The notes under the pieces were generated by a model, which was not told where the DNA came from, ran no database searches, and saw nothing but the letters and a program-made list of their open reading frames with translations. DNA of 64,000 nt from Pandoraea aquatica (GTDB lineage Bacteria > Pseudomonadota > Gammaproteobacteria > Burkholderiales > Burkholderiaceae): contig NZ_CABPSN010000002.1 in assembly GCF_902459565.1 (NCBI RefSeq), positions 806,001 to 870,000 of the forward strand, in the 5' to 3' direction. The translations under genes and the position numbers were made by a program. Positions within the stretch are counted from its first letter, which is position 1. Each line of letters starts with the position of its first letter. Of the stretch, positions 55,483 to 64,000 are shown piece by piece.

Positions 55483-55546
55483 AGTCCAGACGCATGACGT
55501 ATCGAACTTCGAATCTGAACGTGCAACATGCCAGGGGGACTTAGCG

Positions 55547-56278
55547 ATGCAAACAATGATTCGAATCATGCTAGCCATCGTCGTATCTGTCGTTGCCACC
55601 TTCTTGGGCGTTGTCGTTGCGCCGGCGCGAGCCGACACGACGGTCAATTCGAATGCCGACCTGCTGAACAGCCCGACCGCCATGCAATACGTGTTCTCTC
55701 GCGAGGCGATGCTGGTGATGTATCAGCTCGGCGTCGAGCAGGACAAGAAGTTCAATCTACAGCCCGATTGCAAGCAGACGTATCGGGTCAAGCCGATTGG
55801 CACCGTCGTCGTCAAACCGTTCGCCGTTCCGGATGATGGCCGGCAGAATCCGCGCACCGGTGTGTGGCTGACGCGATACCAGCTGGAGCGCTGCGGCGAA
55901 TCAAAGACCTACAACGCGTTGTTCGTCGCGAACCCTCAGGGCGGCAAGCCGGTGCCCAAGGCCTTTTACCCCGGTAACGGCGCAGCGGGGCCCGTGCTGA
56001 TTCAGGACGCCGTGATGACGGCGGCGGCGATGGCGCTCGCGCGTGCGGGGCTCAAGGAGTGCAAGAACGCCGATGTTTTCGACATGCGCATCAAGCGCCC
56101 GGCGCACGACGTCGTCGAAAACGGCAAGACCATTCGCGGCGTCTGGGAGGAGACCTGGACGTTCCGCGCCTGCGGCCGGATGGTCGACATCGACATGAAC
56201 TTCTTGCCTGACGCCGATGGCGGCGGCACAAGCTTCCACACGGGCGCGGTGAAGTTGCAACCCATCGCGGCGGAGTAG
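55547..56278 (+). CDS. Secreted protein of unknown function
   Basis: A 243-residue protein with a signal peptide (MIRIMLAIVVSVVATFLGVV, cleavage near APARADT). The mature part is basic and has four cysteines (CKQTY, RCGESK, LKECKN, RACGRM) that may form two disulfides. I do not recognise a domain. It lies 101 bases downstream of the phosphatase gene on the same strand, separated by a hairpin. Confidence 0.7.
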   Translation: MQTMIRIMLAIVVSVVATFLGVVVAPARADTTVNSNADLLNSPTAMQYVFSREAMLVMYQLGVEQDKKFNLQPDCKQTYRVKPIGTVVVKPFAVPDDGRQNPRTGVWLTRYQLERCGESKTYNALFVANPQGGKPVPKAFYPGNGAAGPVLIQDAVMTAAAMALARAGLKECKNADVFDMRIKRPAHDVVENGKTIRGVWEETWTFRACGRMVDIDMNFLPDADGGGTSFHTGAVKLQPIAAE

Positions 56279-56312
56279 CGTCGCGGCAAGCCGTCACAGC
56301 TTTCCTCTAATT

Positions 56313-56360
56313 TAGTTCGTGCACGAAATAAAAATTAAAATATACTTCGTGTGCGAACTA
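56313..56360. promoter_or_regulatory. Paired MarR-type operators upstream of the hydrolase-marR operon
   Basis: TTCGTGCACGAA (56316-56327, perfect palindrome) and TTCGTGTGCGAA (56346-56357, near palindrome) lie 30 bp apart, three helical turns. With their flanks (TAG and CTA) they also form a larger inverted repeat. The AT-rich stretch between could hold the promoter. Likely autoregulation by the MarR protein at 57400. Confidence 0.65.
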
Positions 56361-56403
56361 TGTGTTTCAGTGAAATAAGTTACTGAGAGGCGCTCCACAT
56401 CCC

Positions 56404-57390
56404 ATGGGCATGCGAGTGCCGGGGAGTCGTATCGTGACGTCACTTGCTGTTGAGATTCCTGCCGCCGACGGGTATCCGCTCGGCGCGCATGCCTGGTATC
56501 CCGAGGTGTTGCCCGCGAAGGGCGTTGTGCTGATCCATCCGGCGACGGCCGTGCCGGAGCGGCTTTACTTCGCGTTTGCGCAGTACGTGGCGTCGCGCGG
56601 ACTCATTGCCGTCACTTATAGCTATCGGGGGATCGACGGATCGCGGCCGTCGTCGCTCAGAGGTTTCCGGGCGCGCATGCGCGACTGGGCGGATCTGGAC
56701 GTCGAGGGCGTCACCCGATGGGCGTGCGAGTGCTATCCGTCGCTGCCGCTTTATGCAGTGGGTCACAGCTTCGGCGGTCACGCCATCGGGCTGTGCGAAA
56801 GCTCGAACCTGCTGCGTGCGGCGGTGCAGGTGGCGTCGCATGCGGGGGCGATGCGCGTCGTGCGAAACCGCCGCGAACGCACGCGTGTCACGCTGTTGAT
56901 GCACTGGCTTGCACCACCGCTTGCGCGTCTCGTCGGATATATGCCGGGTAGCCGCCTCGGCATCGGTGAAGACCTGCCGAAAGACGTCTTGCTCGAATGG
57001 AGCGGTTGGACGCGTCTGCCGAACTACTTCTTCGACGATCCGACGCTCGATGCCGAAGCCCGATTCGCTCGCGTGCGTTTGCCGATCCTCTCGCTCGGGT
57101 TCGACGACGATCTCTGGGCGACGCCGATGGGCCTCGACATCCTCGTTTCACGGTTTCGTCACGCCAGCGTGACACGTCGCGAAATTTCGGCAAGTCTTTC
57201 GGAGACCGGTGCGATCGGGCATATGGGATACTTCCGCCAACGTTCCGGCGCGTTCGCGTGGCCGGAAACCGTCGACTGGCTGTTGTCGGCGGGCGCGGTG
57301 AGTGCTGGAGAGCGTCGCACAGGGGCTGGTGTGTCGGCGGACGATGGCATGACCGCGTACGATCCCTTGATCCCGAATCCCTCAGACTGA
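56404..57390 (+). CDS. Alpha/beta hydrolase (serine aminopeptidase-like)
   Basis: A 328-residue protein with an alpha/beta hydrolase core: VVLIHPATAVPERLYFAF, nucleophile S122 in AVGHSFGGHAIGL, an acidic residue in LGFDDDLWATP and His in AIGHMGYFR. It resembles uncharacterised hydrolases encoded next to MarR regulators. The tail after residue 300 is poorly ordered. Nine bases separate it from the MarR gene, so the two form one operon behind paired palindromic operators. Substrate unknown. Confidence 0.85.
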   Translation: MGMRVPGSRIVTSLAVEIPAADGYPLGAHAWYPEVLPAKGVVLIHPATAVPERLYFAFAQYVASRGLIAVTYSYRGIDGSRPSSLRGFRARMRDWADLDVEGVTRWACECYPSLPLYAVGHSFGGHAIGLCESSNLLRAAVQVASHAGAMRVVRNRRERTRVTLLMHWLAPPLARLVGYMPGSRLGIGEDLPKDVLLEWSGWTRLPNYFFDDPTLDAEARFARVRLPILSLGFDDDLWATPMGLDILVSRFRHASVTRREISASLSETGAIGHMGYFRQRSGAFAWPETVDWLLSAGAVSAGERRTGAGVSADDGMTAYDPLIPNPSD

Positions 57391-57399
57391 CGAGACGGC

Positions 57400-57891
57400 A
57401 TGCCAAAACGCCAGGCGTCCCCTGCTACGGAAACATCTGCAAAACCCGCGAAGGCAACCGAAGCGGCCGACCGCCGCCTGCTCTTCCTGCTGAACGTCGG
57501 ACAACGTCGCGTGCAGCAGTGGATCGATGCGCGCTCCGCCGAGAACGCCGGCGTGAGTGCTGCGCAGGCGGGCGTGCTCTTCTATCTGCTGCATCATGAA
57601 GACGCGCTCGTCGGTGAAGTCGGCGCTGCGCTTCAGCTTTCCCCGTCATCCATGACAGGACTGGCGAACCGTATGGTCGTCGCCGGTCTGCTCACGCGTT
57701 GGGCCGACGCCAACGATGGCCGTGCCACGCGTCTGCGCATCACGGCCGCCGGGCACAAAGCCATCGCACGAGCGCGCGATGTGCTTGCCGAACTCAACGA
57801 CCTGTTACACGACGATTTCACCGAAGCTGAGCTTCGCGTCGTGGCGCGTTGGCTCGGGAATCTGCAAAAGCAGTTCCCGGCCGAAGGCTGA
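57400..57891 (+). CDS. MarR-family transcriptional regulator
   Basis: A 163-residue winged-helix protein: AQAGVLFYLLHHEDALVGEV, recognition helix SPSSMTGLANRMVVAGLL and the wing WADANDGRATRLRITAAGH. The Lys/Ala-rich first 20 residues are probably disordered. It is the second gene of the hydrolase operon and likely represses it through the paired sites at 56313-56360, released by a small ligand related to the hydrolase substrate. Confidence 0.92.
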   Translation: MPKRQASPATETSAKPAKATEAADRRLLFLLNVGQRRVQQWIDARSAENAGVSAAQAGVLFYLLHHEDALVGEVGAALQLSPSSMTGLANRMVVAGLLTRWADANDGRATRLRITAAGHKAIARARDVLAELNDLLHDDFTEAELRVVARWLGNLQKQFPAEG

Positions 57892-57930
57892 CGCGAACGC
57901 GCCAGCGACGCAGCACGCCAGCGTGTGACG

Positions 57931-58374
57931 TCAGTGAATCGCCAGCGCGTTCGACTGCGCGTTCGCGATACCCGCCGCCACGTTCACGCCGATGTTGCCT
58001 GCGGCACCCATCAGGGCGCGCTCGCCGAGCGACGCGTTCATCGCGCCCGTCACCGTCGCCGCATTGCGGATCGTCTGGGTCGTGTCGATCGACACGTGGC
58101 TGGCTTGCGCGATGACGATCTGATTCGATTGCACGTTGAGCGCACCGGCGGCGATGTTCACGCCGAAGCTGCCGTGGGCATCGCGCAGCGCATCCGCGCC
58201 CAGCGTTGCGACAACGGTCGGATGGCCGTTGAACACGGCGTCGGTTGCAATGGTCTGCCGGGTGGAGAGCTGGACGACGTTGACGTCGTCGGGCGTGGCA
58301 GCGGAAGTGGAGAGGGTGACGGAGGCGCTGGCAACGGCCAGCACGAAAGCACTCAGCGAAGCGAGACGCGGCAT
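57931..58374 (-). CDS. Small secreted protein with an internal repeat
   Basis: A 147-residue protein with a signal peptide ending near TSAATPDD. Two related segments, GVNIAAGALNVQSNQIVIA and GVNVAAGIANAQSNALAIH, share G-V-N-x-A-A-G-x-x-N-x-Q-S-N; their alternating Asn/Gln/Gly/Ala pattern recalls surface or amyloid-type repeats, but no such family is confirmed. It is convergent with the MarR gene and stands alone on its strand. Confidence 0.7.
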   Translation of the reverse strand: MPRLASLSAFVLAVASASVTLSTSAATPDDVNVVQLSTRQTIATDAVFNGHPTVVATLGADALRDAHGSFGVNIAAGALNVQSNQIVIAQASHVSIDTTQTIRNAATVTGAMNASLGERALMGAAGNIGVNVAAGIANAQSNALAIH

Positions 58375-58479
58375 ATTGGTCTTCCCCAGATCGTCCGTTG
58401 GGACGGATATCTGGATAACGGCGCCTAAGGCGCTCGGGTTGAATGTATTTCGTCTGTCGCGTGCGCGCTTGGCTATTGT

Positions 58480-58750
58480 AAGGGTCTGCTCACACTAATT
58501 CCGGGCTCGTGTTGCCCGGCCAAAGGGGCGAGCGCAAGGAATGAGCCGAAGCGAATATCGGTAATATTCGCGAGGATCATGACGCTGCGATCGCCCCTTT
58601 GGGTGGACAACCCGGAGGGAACGCGCCCTACCGGCCGCCTGGCCGCGTTACCGCCAGCTTGCTTGGGGCGACCAAGCGGCGCTGCCGGTGCCTTGCCAGT
58701 CAGCCGGTAGAGCACGTTCACGAGCTCGGAATTAGTGTGAGCAGACCCTT
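58480..58750. mobile_element. 271-bp MITE-like element with 32-bp terminal inverted repeats
   Basis: The left end (58480-58511, beginning AAGGGTCTGCTCACACTAAT) recurs inverted at 58719-58750 with one mismatch in 32 bases and 24 exact outer bases. Inside are two further inverted repeats: CCAAAGGGGCGA/TCGCCCCTTTGG (58520-58531, 58591-58602) and GCGAATAT/ATATTCGC around CGGTA (58551-58571). No transposase is encoded and no target duplication could be recognised. It sits between two reverse-strand genes. A structured repeat of another type is the alternative. Confidence 0.6.
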
Positions 58751-58895
58751 GCGTGCCCCGCTCCGGCGTGCCGCTACATCGAAAGCCGCAGTCGTTCCCG
58801 TGACCGCTGCGGCGCGCATTTTCGCATGACGACACGTCGCCGTGCCGTCATGCCCGAACACGAAAATTCACCCGAACCGCTCTTGACGCGCGAGA

Positions 58896-60275
58896 TTACG
58901 CAGGTTCTCCCGCGCCGTTCGCCAATCCTGCCGAGTGCCCCTGCGATTGCATTGCGGCCTGCTGCTGCACCGACGCCGATTTCTTGTGGTCGATGAGCAA
59001 CACGGCGATCACCGCGATGACGGCGGGAATCGCGATTGCCATAAAGTTTTGCTGCAACGGCAGCGACATGCTCACGAGTACACCGATCACGATGGGCGCG
59101 AGAATTGCACCGCTACGCCCCACGCCGGAAGCCCAGCCAATCCCCGTGCCGCGTGCCGCCATCGGGTAGAACTGACCCGCATAGGCGTACGTCACGATCT
59201 GCGTGCCGATCGTCGATGCACCGGCCAGTCCCACGAGCACGAAGAGCACCGGCGTCGGCACCTTCACGCCGAGCAACGTGATCGACACGGCGGCGAGCGC
59301 ATACATTCCCACGAGTACGTATTTGATGTTGAAGCGATCCGCGAGCCAGCCGCCGCCGATCGCGCCGAGCATCGCACCGAAGTTCAACACAAGCACGAAC
59401 GTGAGCGCCGAGCCGAGGCTGTAACCGGCGCTGGCCATGAGCTTCGCGAGCCACGAGCTGAGCGCGTACACCATGAACAGGCACATGAAGAACGCGACCC
59501 ACAGCATGACCGTGCTGAAGCCACGGCCGTCCTGAAACAGGCGCGAGAGCGGTGCGGCTTGCTTGCGGTCTGTGCCCGGCAGTGCGAACTGATCAGTCGG
59601 TTGCGCAACGTAGTCCGGCGAGAGGCGGCCGAGGACTTGCTTGAGCGTGTCGAGGCGTCCGTTGCGAATGAGGAACGGCATCGATTCGGGCAGCGCTTTC
59701 ATCGCGAACGGCACCAGCAGCGCCGGAACGCTGGCCGCGAGAAATACGGACTGCCAGCCGTACGACTCGATCAGTCCTTTGCCGAGCAACGCAGCGAGCA
59801 TGCCACCGACCGAGTAGCCCGAAAACATGAGCGTGACGAGTGTGCCGCGCAGACGTCGCGGGGAGTATTCCGTCATCTGCGCCACGACAATCGGCATCAC
59901 GCCGCCAATGCCGACGCCTGCCAGAAAGCGGGTGACGGAGAAGCTGATCGGCTCATGCGTGAGGCCGGCCGCAGCGGTGAACAGCGAGAACATCAGCACG
60001 CAGATGGCGATGGCTTTGCGACGCCCGATGCTGTCCGCGACCATGCCCATCACGATGGCACCGAACATCATGCCGAAGAGCGCCGAGCTGACCATGAAGC
60101 CGGCGCTGGTCGCGTCGACGTTCATCGCTTTCATGATCGACGGCAGCGCAATGCCCGCGACCGCGAGGTCGTAGCCGTCGAAGATGATGATGAGCGCGCA
60201 CCAGAGCAGGATGCGCCCGTGATAGCCGTTGAAGCGCGCTTCGTCGGCGAGATGATGTACGTCGATGTGTCGCAT
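58896..60275 (-). CDS. Aromatic acid:H+ symporter (AAHS family MFS)
   Basis: A 459-residue, 12-segment transporter with the AAHS mark IIIFDGYDLAVAGIALPSIM in the first segment, GMVADSIGRRKAIAICVL in loop 2-3 and GVGIGGVMPIVVAQMTEY. Family members (PcaK, BenK) import 4-hydroxybenzoate, protocatechuate or benzoate. The ATG at 60275 is preceded by GGAGA seven bases upstream. It is a single gene here but fits the nearby pca and hydroxylase genes. The exact substrate is not known. Confidence 0.9.
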   Translation of the reverse strand: MRHIDVHHLADEARFNGYHGRILLWCALIIIFDGYDLAVAGIALPSIMKAMNVDATSAGFMVSSALFGMMFGAIVMGMVADSIGRRKAIAICVLMFSLFTAAAGLTHEPISFSVTRFLAGVGIGGVMPIVVAQMTEYSPRRLRGTLVTLMFSGYSVGGMLAALLGKGLIESYGWQSVFLAASVPALLVPFAMKALPESMPFLIRNGRLDTLKQVLGRLSPDYVAQPTDQFALPGTDRKQAAPLSRLFQDGRGFSTVMLWVAFFMCLFMVYALSSWLAKLMASAGYSLGSALTFVLVLNFGAMLGAIGGGWLADRFNIKYVLVGMYALAAVSITLLGVKVPTPVLFVLVGLAGASTIGTQIVTYAYAGQFYPMAARGTGIGWASGVGRSGAILAPIVIGVLVSMSLPLQQNFMAIAIPAVIAVIAVLLIDHKKSASVQQQAAMQSQGHSAGLANGAGEPA

Positions 60276-60582
60276 GCGGGTGTCTCCATAAACGAATCCG
60301 CCCTCCGTCGGATCGCGGAGAGTCTTGGGTCTTCTATTTATGACCGACGCACGCGGCAGCAAGGCCGAGCCTCAGCGGCGCGGCCTGTGGCCATCACCGA
60401 TGAAGCAGACCACCTCTATGTCTTGCGTTGGGTGGCTGTTCATGCAATATCGTGCATGCAGTAAACGCGAAACAGCCATGGACTGCAAGGCCAATTTGAC
60501 GTTTCTAGGGTTTTACATGAGAGAACGCCGCTCGTAAGTGTCTGTTTAATTGTGACGAGGGACGCAATGGGAGAGGTGGGGT
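60276..60582. other. Intergenic stretch without a supported gene
   Basis: This interval lies between the start of the aromatic-acid transporter and the end of opgG. It should contain the transporter promoter. A forward frame covers part of it, but with no ribosome site or recognisable product. No clear operator was found. Confidence 0.5.
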
Positions 60583-60607
60583 GTGCGGCGGTAGAACACC
60601 GCCGCAC
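60583..60607 (-). terminator. Hairpin downstream of opgG
   Basis: GTGCGGCGGT pairs exactly with ACCGCCGCAC around AGAAC, 18 bases after the opgG stop (reverse strand). No U-run follows, so termination may need Rho. Confidence 0.5.
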
Positions 60608-60625
60608 GGACTTCATTGATGCAAC

Positions 60626-62209
60626 TTATTGCTTGGCGACCGAGAAGGGCGGAAGCTGATAGCTCCACGTTTCGCTGATCGCCTTCCCGCCCGAGACGAG
60701 CGCCGCGCGCAGTTCGACGACCTTGGCCGGGTCTTTGACCATCACCCGCAGGTTCAGGCGCATGCCGTGCGTGACCGGATTCGGTTGCAGCGACTGCTCG
60801 ATGATGGTGGCGTTGTCGCTCACGCTGACCTGCGGCGTGACGGAGCCAGTCGGCAGCGTGGCGAGCGGACCGCCGTCGAAGTCCACGATCAGGCCCGTGC
60901 TGCCGTCGAAGTGACGAATCAGGTTGGCCTGCGTGATCTCGCCTGCGGTGCGCAGCGTCTGCTTCACCCATGCCAGATTACGGTCGACGATGCCGCGCTC
61001 GTTCATCGTCCAGCGGATGTTGTAGTCGGCCTGCAATGGCGTGCCCTTGGGCGGCAACTGGTCAGGTGTCCAGAACGCGCCGATGTTGTCGTTGGTCTCG
61101 TCCGGCGACGGAAGCTCGACCAGTTCGACGTGTCCCTTGCCCCAGTCGCCCTGCGGCTCGACCCACGCACTCGGGCGCAGATCGTAGCGGTCCTTCAGGT
61201 CTTCGTACTGCGAGAAATCGCGTCCGCGCTGAAGGAGGCCAAAGCCGCGCGGGTTGGTCACCTGGAACTGGCTGATGGCGACGTTGCGCGGATTGTTCAG
61301 CGGACGCCAGATCCATTCGCCATTGCCCGCGTGAATCCCCAGACCATTCGAATCGTGCAGCGCCGGACGGAAGTTATACGGATCGCGTTGCTGGTTCGGT
61401 CCGAACAGGAACATGCTGGTGAGTGGCGCGATGCCCAGCTTCGTCACCTTGTCGCGCATGAATACGCGTGCCTGCACCTTCAGCAGCGAGTCTTCGCCCG
61501 GCGTCAGGTCGAAGCGATAAGCGCCCGTGGCGCGTTTCGAATCGAGCAATGCGTAGAAGACGAGATGCTTGTCGCCCGCATTCGGACGCTCGATCCAGAA
61601 CTCGCGAAACGCGGGGAATTCCTCGGCGATGGGCAGACCGGTGTCGATGGCGAGGCCGCGCGCGGACAAACCGTAGATCTGGCCTTTGCCGATCACGCGG
61701 AAATAGCTCGCGCCGAGCACGCTCATGATTTCGTCGAGCTTGCCGGGTTCGTTGATCGGATAGAGCACGCGAAAGCCCGCGTAGCCGAGGTCGTGCGTGG
61801 CGCTGCGGTCGAGCTTGAGATCGCCGAAATCGAAGCGCTTGCTGTCGTACTTGATCTCGTCGATCTTCGCGTTATTGCCAGTGCCGACGATCTCGTTGAT
61901 CTTCACCGGCGTGCTGAACTGCATGCCCTGATGATAGAAACCGAGCTTGAAAGCCGTCGGCTGATCGTTCCATTCGAACGCCTCACGGCGCGGCTGAATC
62001 TTGATGTAGTCGCCGAACTGCATCTTCGCGAAGGCCGGCGTGAGGTTGCTCGCCGGGGCCGCGTAGGGCTTGTCGGCAAGCGCCTTCGCGCGGGCGATCA
62101 CGTCGTCGAGGGAGAACGCGTTGGCATGCGCGGCACCCAGCAGGGCGGCACCCGCGACGACCCATGATGCGCATCGGCGCCAGGTCACCATCTGAGAAAA
62201 CAAAACCAA
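60626..62209 (-). CDS. opgG: Osmoregulated periplasmic glucan biosynthesis protein G
   Basis: A 527-residue periplasmic protein of the OpgG/MdoG family, needed to build beta-glucan branches. Signal peptide ([24 protein letters not shown] by position), then [18 protein letters not shown] and the family core (GLFL-like [42 protein letters not shown]). A TTG at 62209 with AGGAG six bases upstream is the best start; the ATG at 62191 lacks a ribosome site and the longer frame to 62356 has no support. It is divergent from a beta-glucosidase gene; opgH is not in the window. Confidence 0.92.
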   Translation of the reverse strand: MVLFSQMVTWRRCASWVVAGAALLGAAHANAFSLDDVIARAKALADKPYAAPASNLTPAFAKMQFGDYIKIQPRREAFEWNDQPTAFKLGFYHQGMQFSTPVKINEIVGTGNNAKIDEIKYDSKRFDFGDLKLDRSATHDLGYAGFRVLYPINEPGKLDEIMSVLGASYFRVIGKGQIYGLSARGLAIDTGLPIAEEFPAFREFWIERPNAGDKHLVFYALLDSKRATGAYRFDLTPGEDSLLKVQARVFMRDKVTKLGIAPLTSMFLFGPNQQRDPYNFRPALHDSNGLGIHAGNGEWIWRPLNNPRNVAISQFQVTNPRGFGLLQRGRDFSQYEDLKDRYDLRPSAWVEPQGDWGKGHVELVELPSPDETNDNIGAFWTPDQLPPKGTPLQADYNIRWTMNERGIVDRNLAWVKQTLRTAGEITQANLIRHFDGSTGLIVDFDGGPLATLPTGSVTPQVSVSDNATIIEQSLQPNPVTHGMRLNLRVMVKDPAKVVELRAALVSGGKAISETWSYQLPPFSVAKQ

Positions 62210-62447
62210 AAGTCGCTCCTGAAGTGAAGGGGCAGGTGGCCTCTGCGCCGACTTCGCGCTGGCGCAATACCGCATCGAGGCACAGAAATCTTTCAAAAAA
62301 CGCCAATTGTGGCAAAGTATCGCACTTCGTGTTGCGAGTTCGACTTTTTGCGGCACTCGCGACGCCCGCCGATACGACGACCCAGACGTTCTGGTGCATG
62401 ACGCTGCTACGCGCGCCTAACGTCGCACTCAATTGGATCGCCATCAG

Positions 62448-64000
62448 ATGCGAATGCTCTCCGCGCTGGCGCTTGCCGCCAGTCTCGCCACCGGGGCCGT
62501 GATGGCGCCGGCCTTTGCCAGCGCCGCTCAAGCCTCCGACAACGTTAATAGCGGCGGTGTTCCCGTCGCGATGCCGTCGGCCGCCGCCAAACAAAAGTTC
62601 ATCGACGATCTCATCGCGCGCATGACGCTCGAAGAGAAGATCGGTCAACTGCGTCTGATCAGCATCGGCGCGGACATGCCGCAGCCGAAGCTCATCAAGG
62701 AAATCGCGGCCGGTCGCGTGGGCGGCACGTTCAATTCGGTCACGCGCAGCGAGAATCGTCCGCTGCAAGACGCTGCCGTCAAGCAAAGCCGTCTGAAGAT
62801 CCCGATCTTCTTCGCATACGACATCGTGCACGGCCATCGCACCGTGTTCCCGATCAGCCTCGGCCTCGCGTCGAGCTGGGACATGACGGTGGTCAAGCAC
62901 GCCGCTCGCGTGGCCGCGCAAGAAGCGAGCGCGGACGGTCTGGACGCCACATTCGCGCCGATGGTCGACATCTCGCGCGATCCGCGCTGGGGCCGCACCT
63001 CGGAAGGCTTCGGCGAAGACCCCTATCTGGTCTCGCAGAGCGCGCGCGCCAGCGTGCAGGGCTTTCAGGGCACCTCGCCCGCCAATCCGGACAGCCTGAT
63101 GGCGTTCGTGAAGCACTTCGCGCTGTACGGTGCGGTGGAAGGCGGACGCGATTACAACGTCGTCGACATGAGTCCGATGCGCATGTATCAGGACTATCTG
63201 CCGCCGTATCGCGCCGGTATCGATGCTGGTGCAGGTGGCGTGATGATCGCGCTGAACTCCGTGAACGGCACGCCCGCGACGTCGAACAAGTGGCTGTTGC
63301 GCGACCTGCTGCGCGGCGAGTGGGGCTTCAAGGGCGTCACGGTAAGCGATCACGGCGCGATTGAAGAACTGATGCGTCACGGCGTGGCGAAGGACGGCCG
63401 CGAAGCGGCGAAGCTCGCCATCGAAGCGGGCGTCGACATGAGCATGGCGGACCAGCAATACCTCAAGCAACTGCCCGATCTTGTGAAGTCCGGCGACGTG
63501 CCGATTCGCTTCATCGACGATGCCGTGCGCGAAGTGCTCGGCGCGAAGTACGACATGGGCCTGTTCGCCGATCCCTATCGTCGTATCGGCAACGCCGCGC
63601 AAGATCCGAAGGATGTTTACGCCGACGACCGTCTGCATCGTGATGCCGCACGCGACATCGCTCGCAAGTCCATCGTCCTACTCGAAAACCAGCACGATGC
63701 ATTGCCGCTGAAGAAAGCAGGCAAGGTCGCCGTGATCGGGCCGCTCGCCGATTCGAAGCTCGACATGATGGGGAGCTGGTCGGCAGCAGGCAAACCTGCG
63801 CAGGCCGTATCGCTGCTGCAAGGCGTGCGTGACACGCTCGGCGACAAGGGGCAGGTGACGTATGCGCGCGGGGCGAACATCACCGACGATCCGCGCGTGG
63901 TCGAGTACCTGAACTTCCTCGACTGGGACAATCCGGAAGTCGTGCAGGACAAGCGCACGCCGCAGCAGATGATCGACGAAGCCGTGCAGGTCGCACGCAA
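62448..64000 (+). CDS. bglX: Periplasmic beta-glucosidase (GH3), 3' end missing
   Basis: The forward frame is open from ATG 62448 to the right edge (517 codons). A signal peptide (LALAASLATGAVMAPAFASA) is followed by a GH3 catalytic domain: LEEKIGQLRLIS, FAYDIVHGHRTVFPISLGLA, RDPRWGRTSEGFGEDPYL and the nucleophile D301 in VSDHGAIEEL, then the start of the second GH3 domain (SIVLLENQHDALPL). It resembles E. coli BglX. It is divergent from opgG, so it might act on periplasmic glucans, though that is inference. The end of the second and the fibronectin-like domain are outside the window. Confidence 0.94.
   Translation, partial: MRMLSALALAASLATGAVMAPAFASAAQASDNVNSGGVPVAMPSAAAKQKFIDDLIARMTLEEKIGQLRLISIGADMPQPKLIKEIAAGRVGGTFNSVTRSENRPLQDAAVKQSRLKIPIFFAYDIVHGHRTVFPISLGLASSWDMTVVKHAARVAAQEASADGLDATFAPMVDISRDPRWGRTSEGFGEDPYLVSQSARASVQGFQGTSPANPDSLMAFVKHFALYGAVEGGRDYNVVDMSPMRMYQDYLPPYRAGIDAGAGGVMIALNSVNGTPATSNKWLLRDLLRGEWGFKGVTVSDHGAIEELMRHGVAKDGREAAKLAIEAGVDMSMADQQYLKQLPDLVKSGDVPIRFIDDAVREVLGAKYDMGLFADPYRRIGNAAQDPKDVYADDRLHRDAARDIARKSIVLLENQHDALPLKKAGKVAVIGPLADSKLDMMGSWSAAGKPAQAVSLLQGVRDTLGDKGQVTYARGANITDDPRVVEYLNFLDWDNPEVVQDKRTPQQMIDEAVQVAR

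Noticed and set aside
58473-58835. A 120-codon reverse-strand open frame across the MITE-like element.
   Set aside because: It is formed by the inverted-repeat DNA, has no ribosome site or domain, and includes both terminal repeats. It is better explained as open by chance in GC-rich repeat sequence.

Overview
The window is about 64 kb of GC-rich (roughly 60-65%) chromosomal DNA from a beta-proteobacterium, most likely Burkholderiales and plausibly Pandoraea or a close relative. That placement rests on gene content and codon use, not on a marker gene. No rRNA, tRNA, CRISPR array, prophage or complete insertion sequence was seen. Two genes run off the edges: a heme-binding GlcG/HbpS-type protein on the left and a BglX-type beta-glucosidase on the right.

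Left third (1-22 kb). A LysR regulator faces the truncated HbpS gene across a 17-bp palindrome. A second LysR gene is divergent from a tightly overlapping operon: Tat-exported solute-binding protein, two permeases, a ureohydrolase, an ABC ATPase and a RidA protein. Its layout suggests uptake of a guanidino compound followed by hydrolysis. Next come an HxlR regulator with a beta-class GST, a TetX-like flavin monooxygenase opposite an AraC regulator, a solute-binding-like protein without a signal peptide, an MHS-family transporter followed by an aspartoacylase/succinylglutamate desuccinylase-type enzyme, a GntP permease abutting a patatin, an HxlR regulator opposite a luciferase-like monooxygenase, a DadA-like oxidoreductase and an aldo/keto reductase.

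Middle (22-42.5 kb). Cytochrome b561 is followed by a TonB-dependent receptor with a DUF2946 protein (probably metal related), OmpW, a class A penicillin-binding protein, a LysR regulator behind three inverted repeats, a GNAT protein, a methyltransferase, NAD-dependent formate dehydrogenase, a GST and a haloperoxidase-type hydrolase. A tyrosine-catabolic block follows: aromatic aminotransferase, amino-acid permease, 4-hydroxyphenylpyruvate dioxygenase and a divergent Lrp-type regulator.

Right third (42.5-64 kb). leuA is preceded by a probable leucine-rich leader peptide. The 3-oxoadipate genes pcaI, pcaJ and pcaF diverge from an IclR regulator across a region holding a 34-bp perfect palindrome and four 10-bp tandem repeats. 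A second, unidentified catabolic cluster has a DUF2783 protein, an MhpA-like hydroxylase, a metallo-beta-lactamase-fold protein with an altered metal motif and two overlapping IclR genes. Then come a histidine phosphatase lipoprotein, a secreted protein of unknown function, a hydrolase-MarR operon with paired operators, a small repeat-containing secreted protein, a 271-bp element with 32-bp terminal inverted repeats that looks like a MITE, an aromatic-acid transporter, opgG and bglX.

Overall the region is accessory-style metabolism: aromatic and amino-acid catabolism, transport and detoxification, with an unusually high number of local regulators and well-formed operator-like sequences. Functional names come from motif recognition and family knowledge. 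No database search was run.
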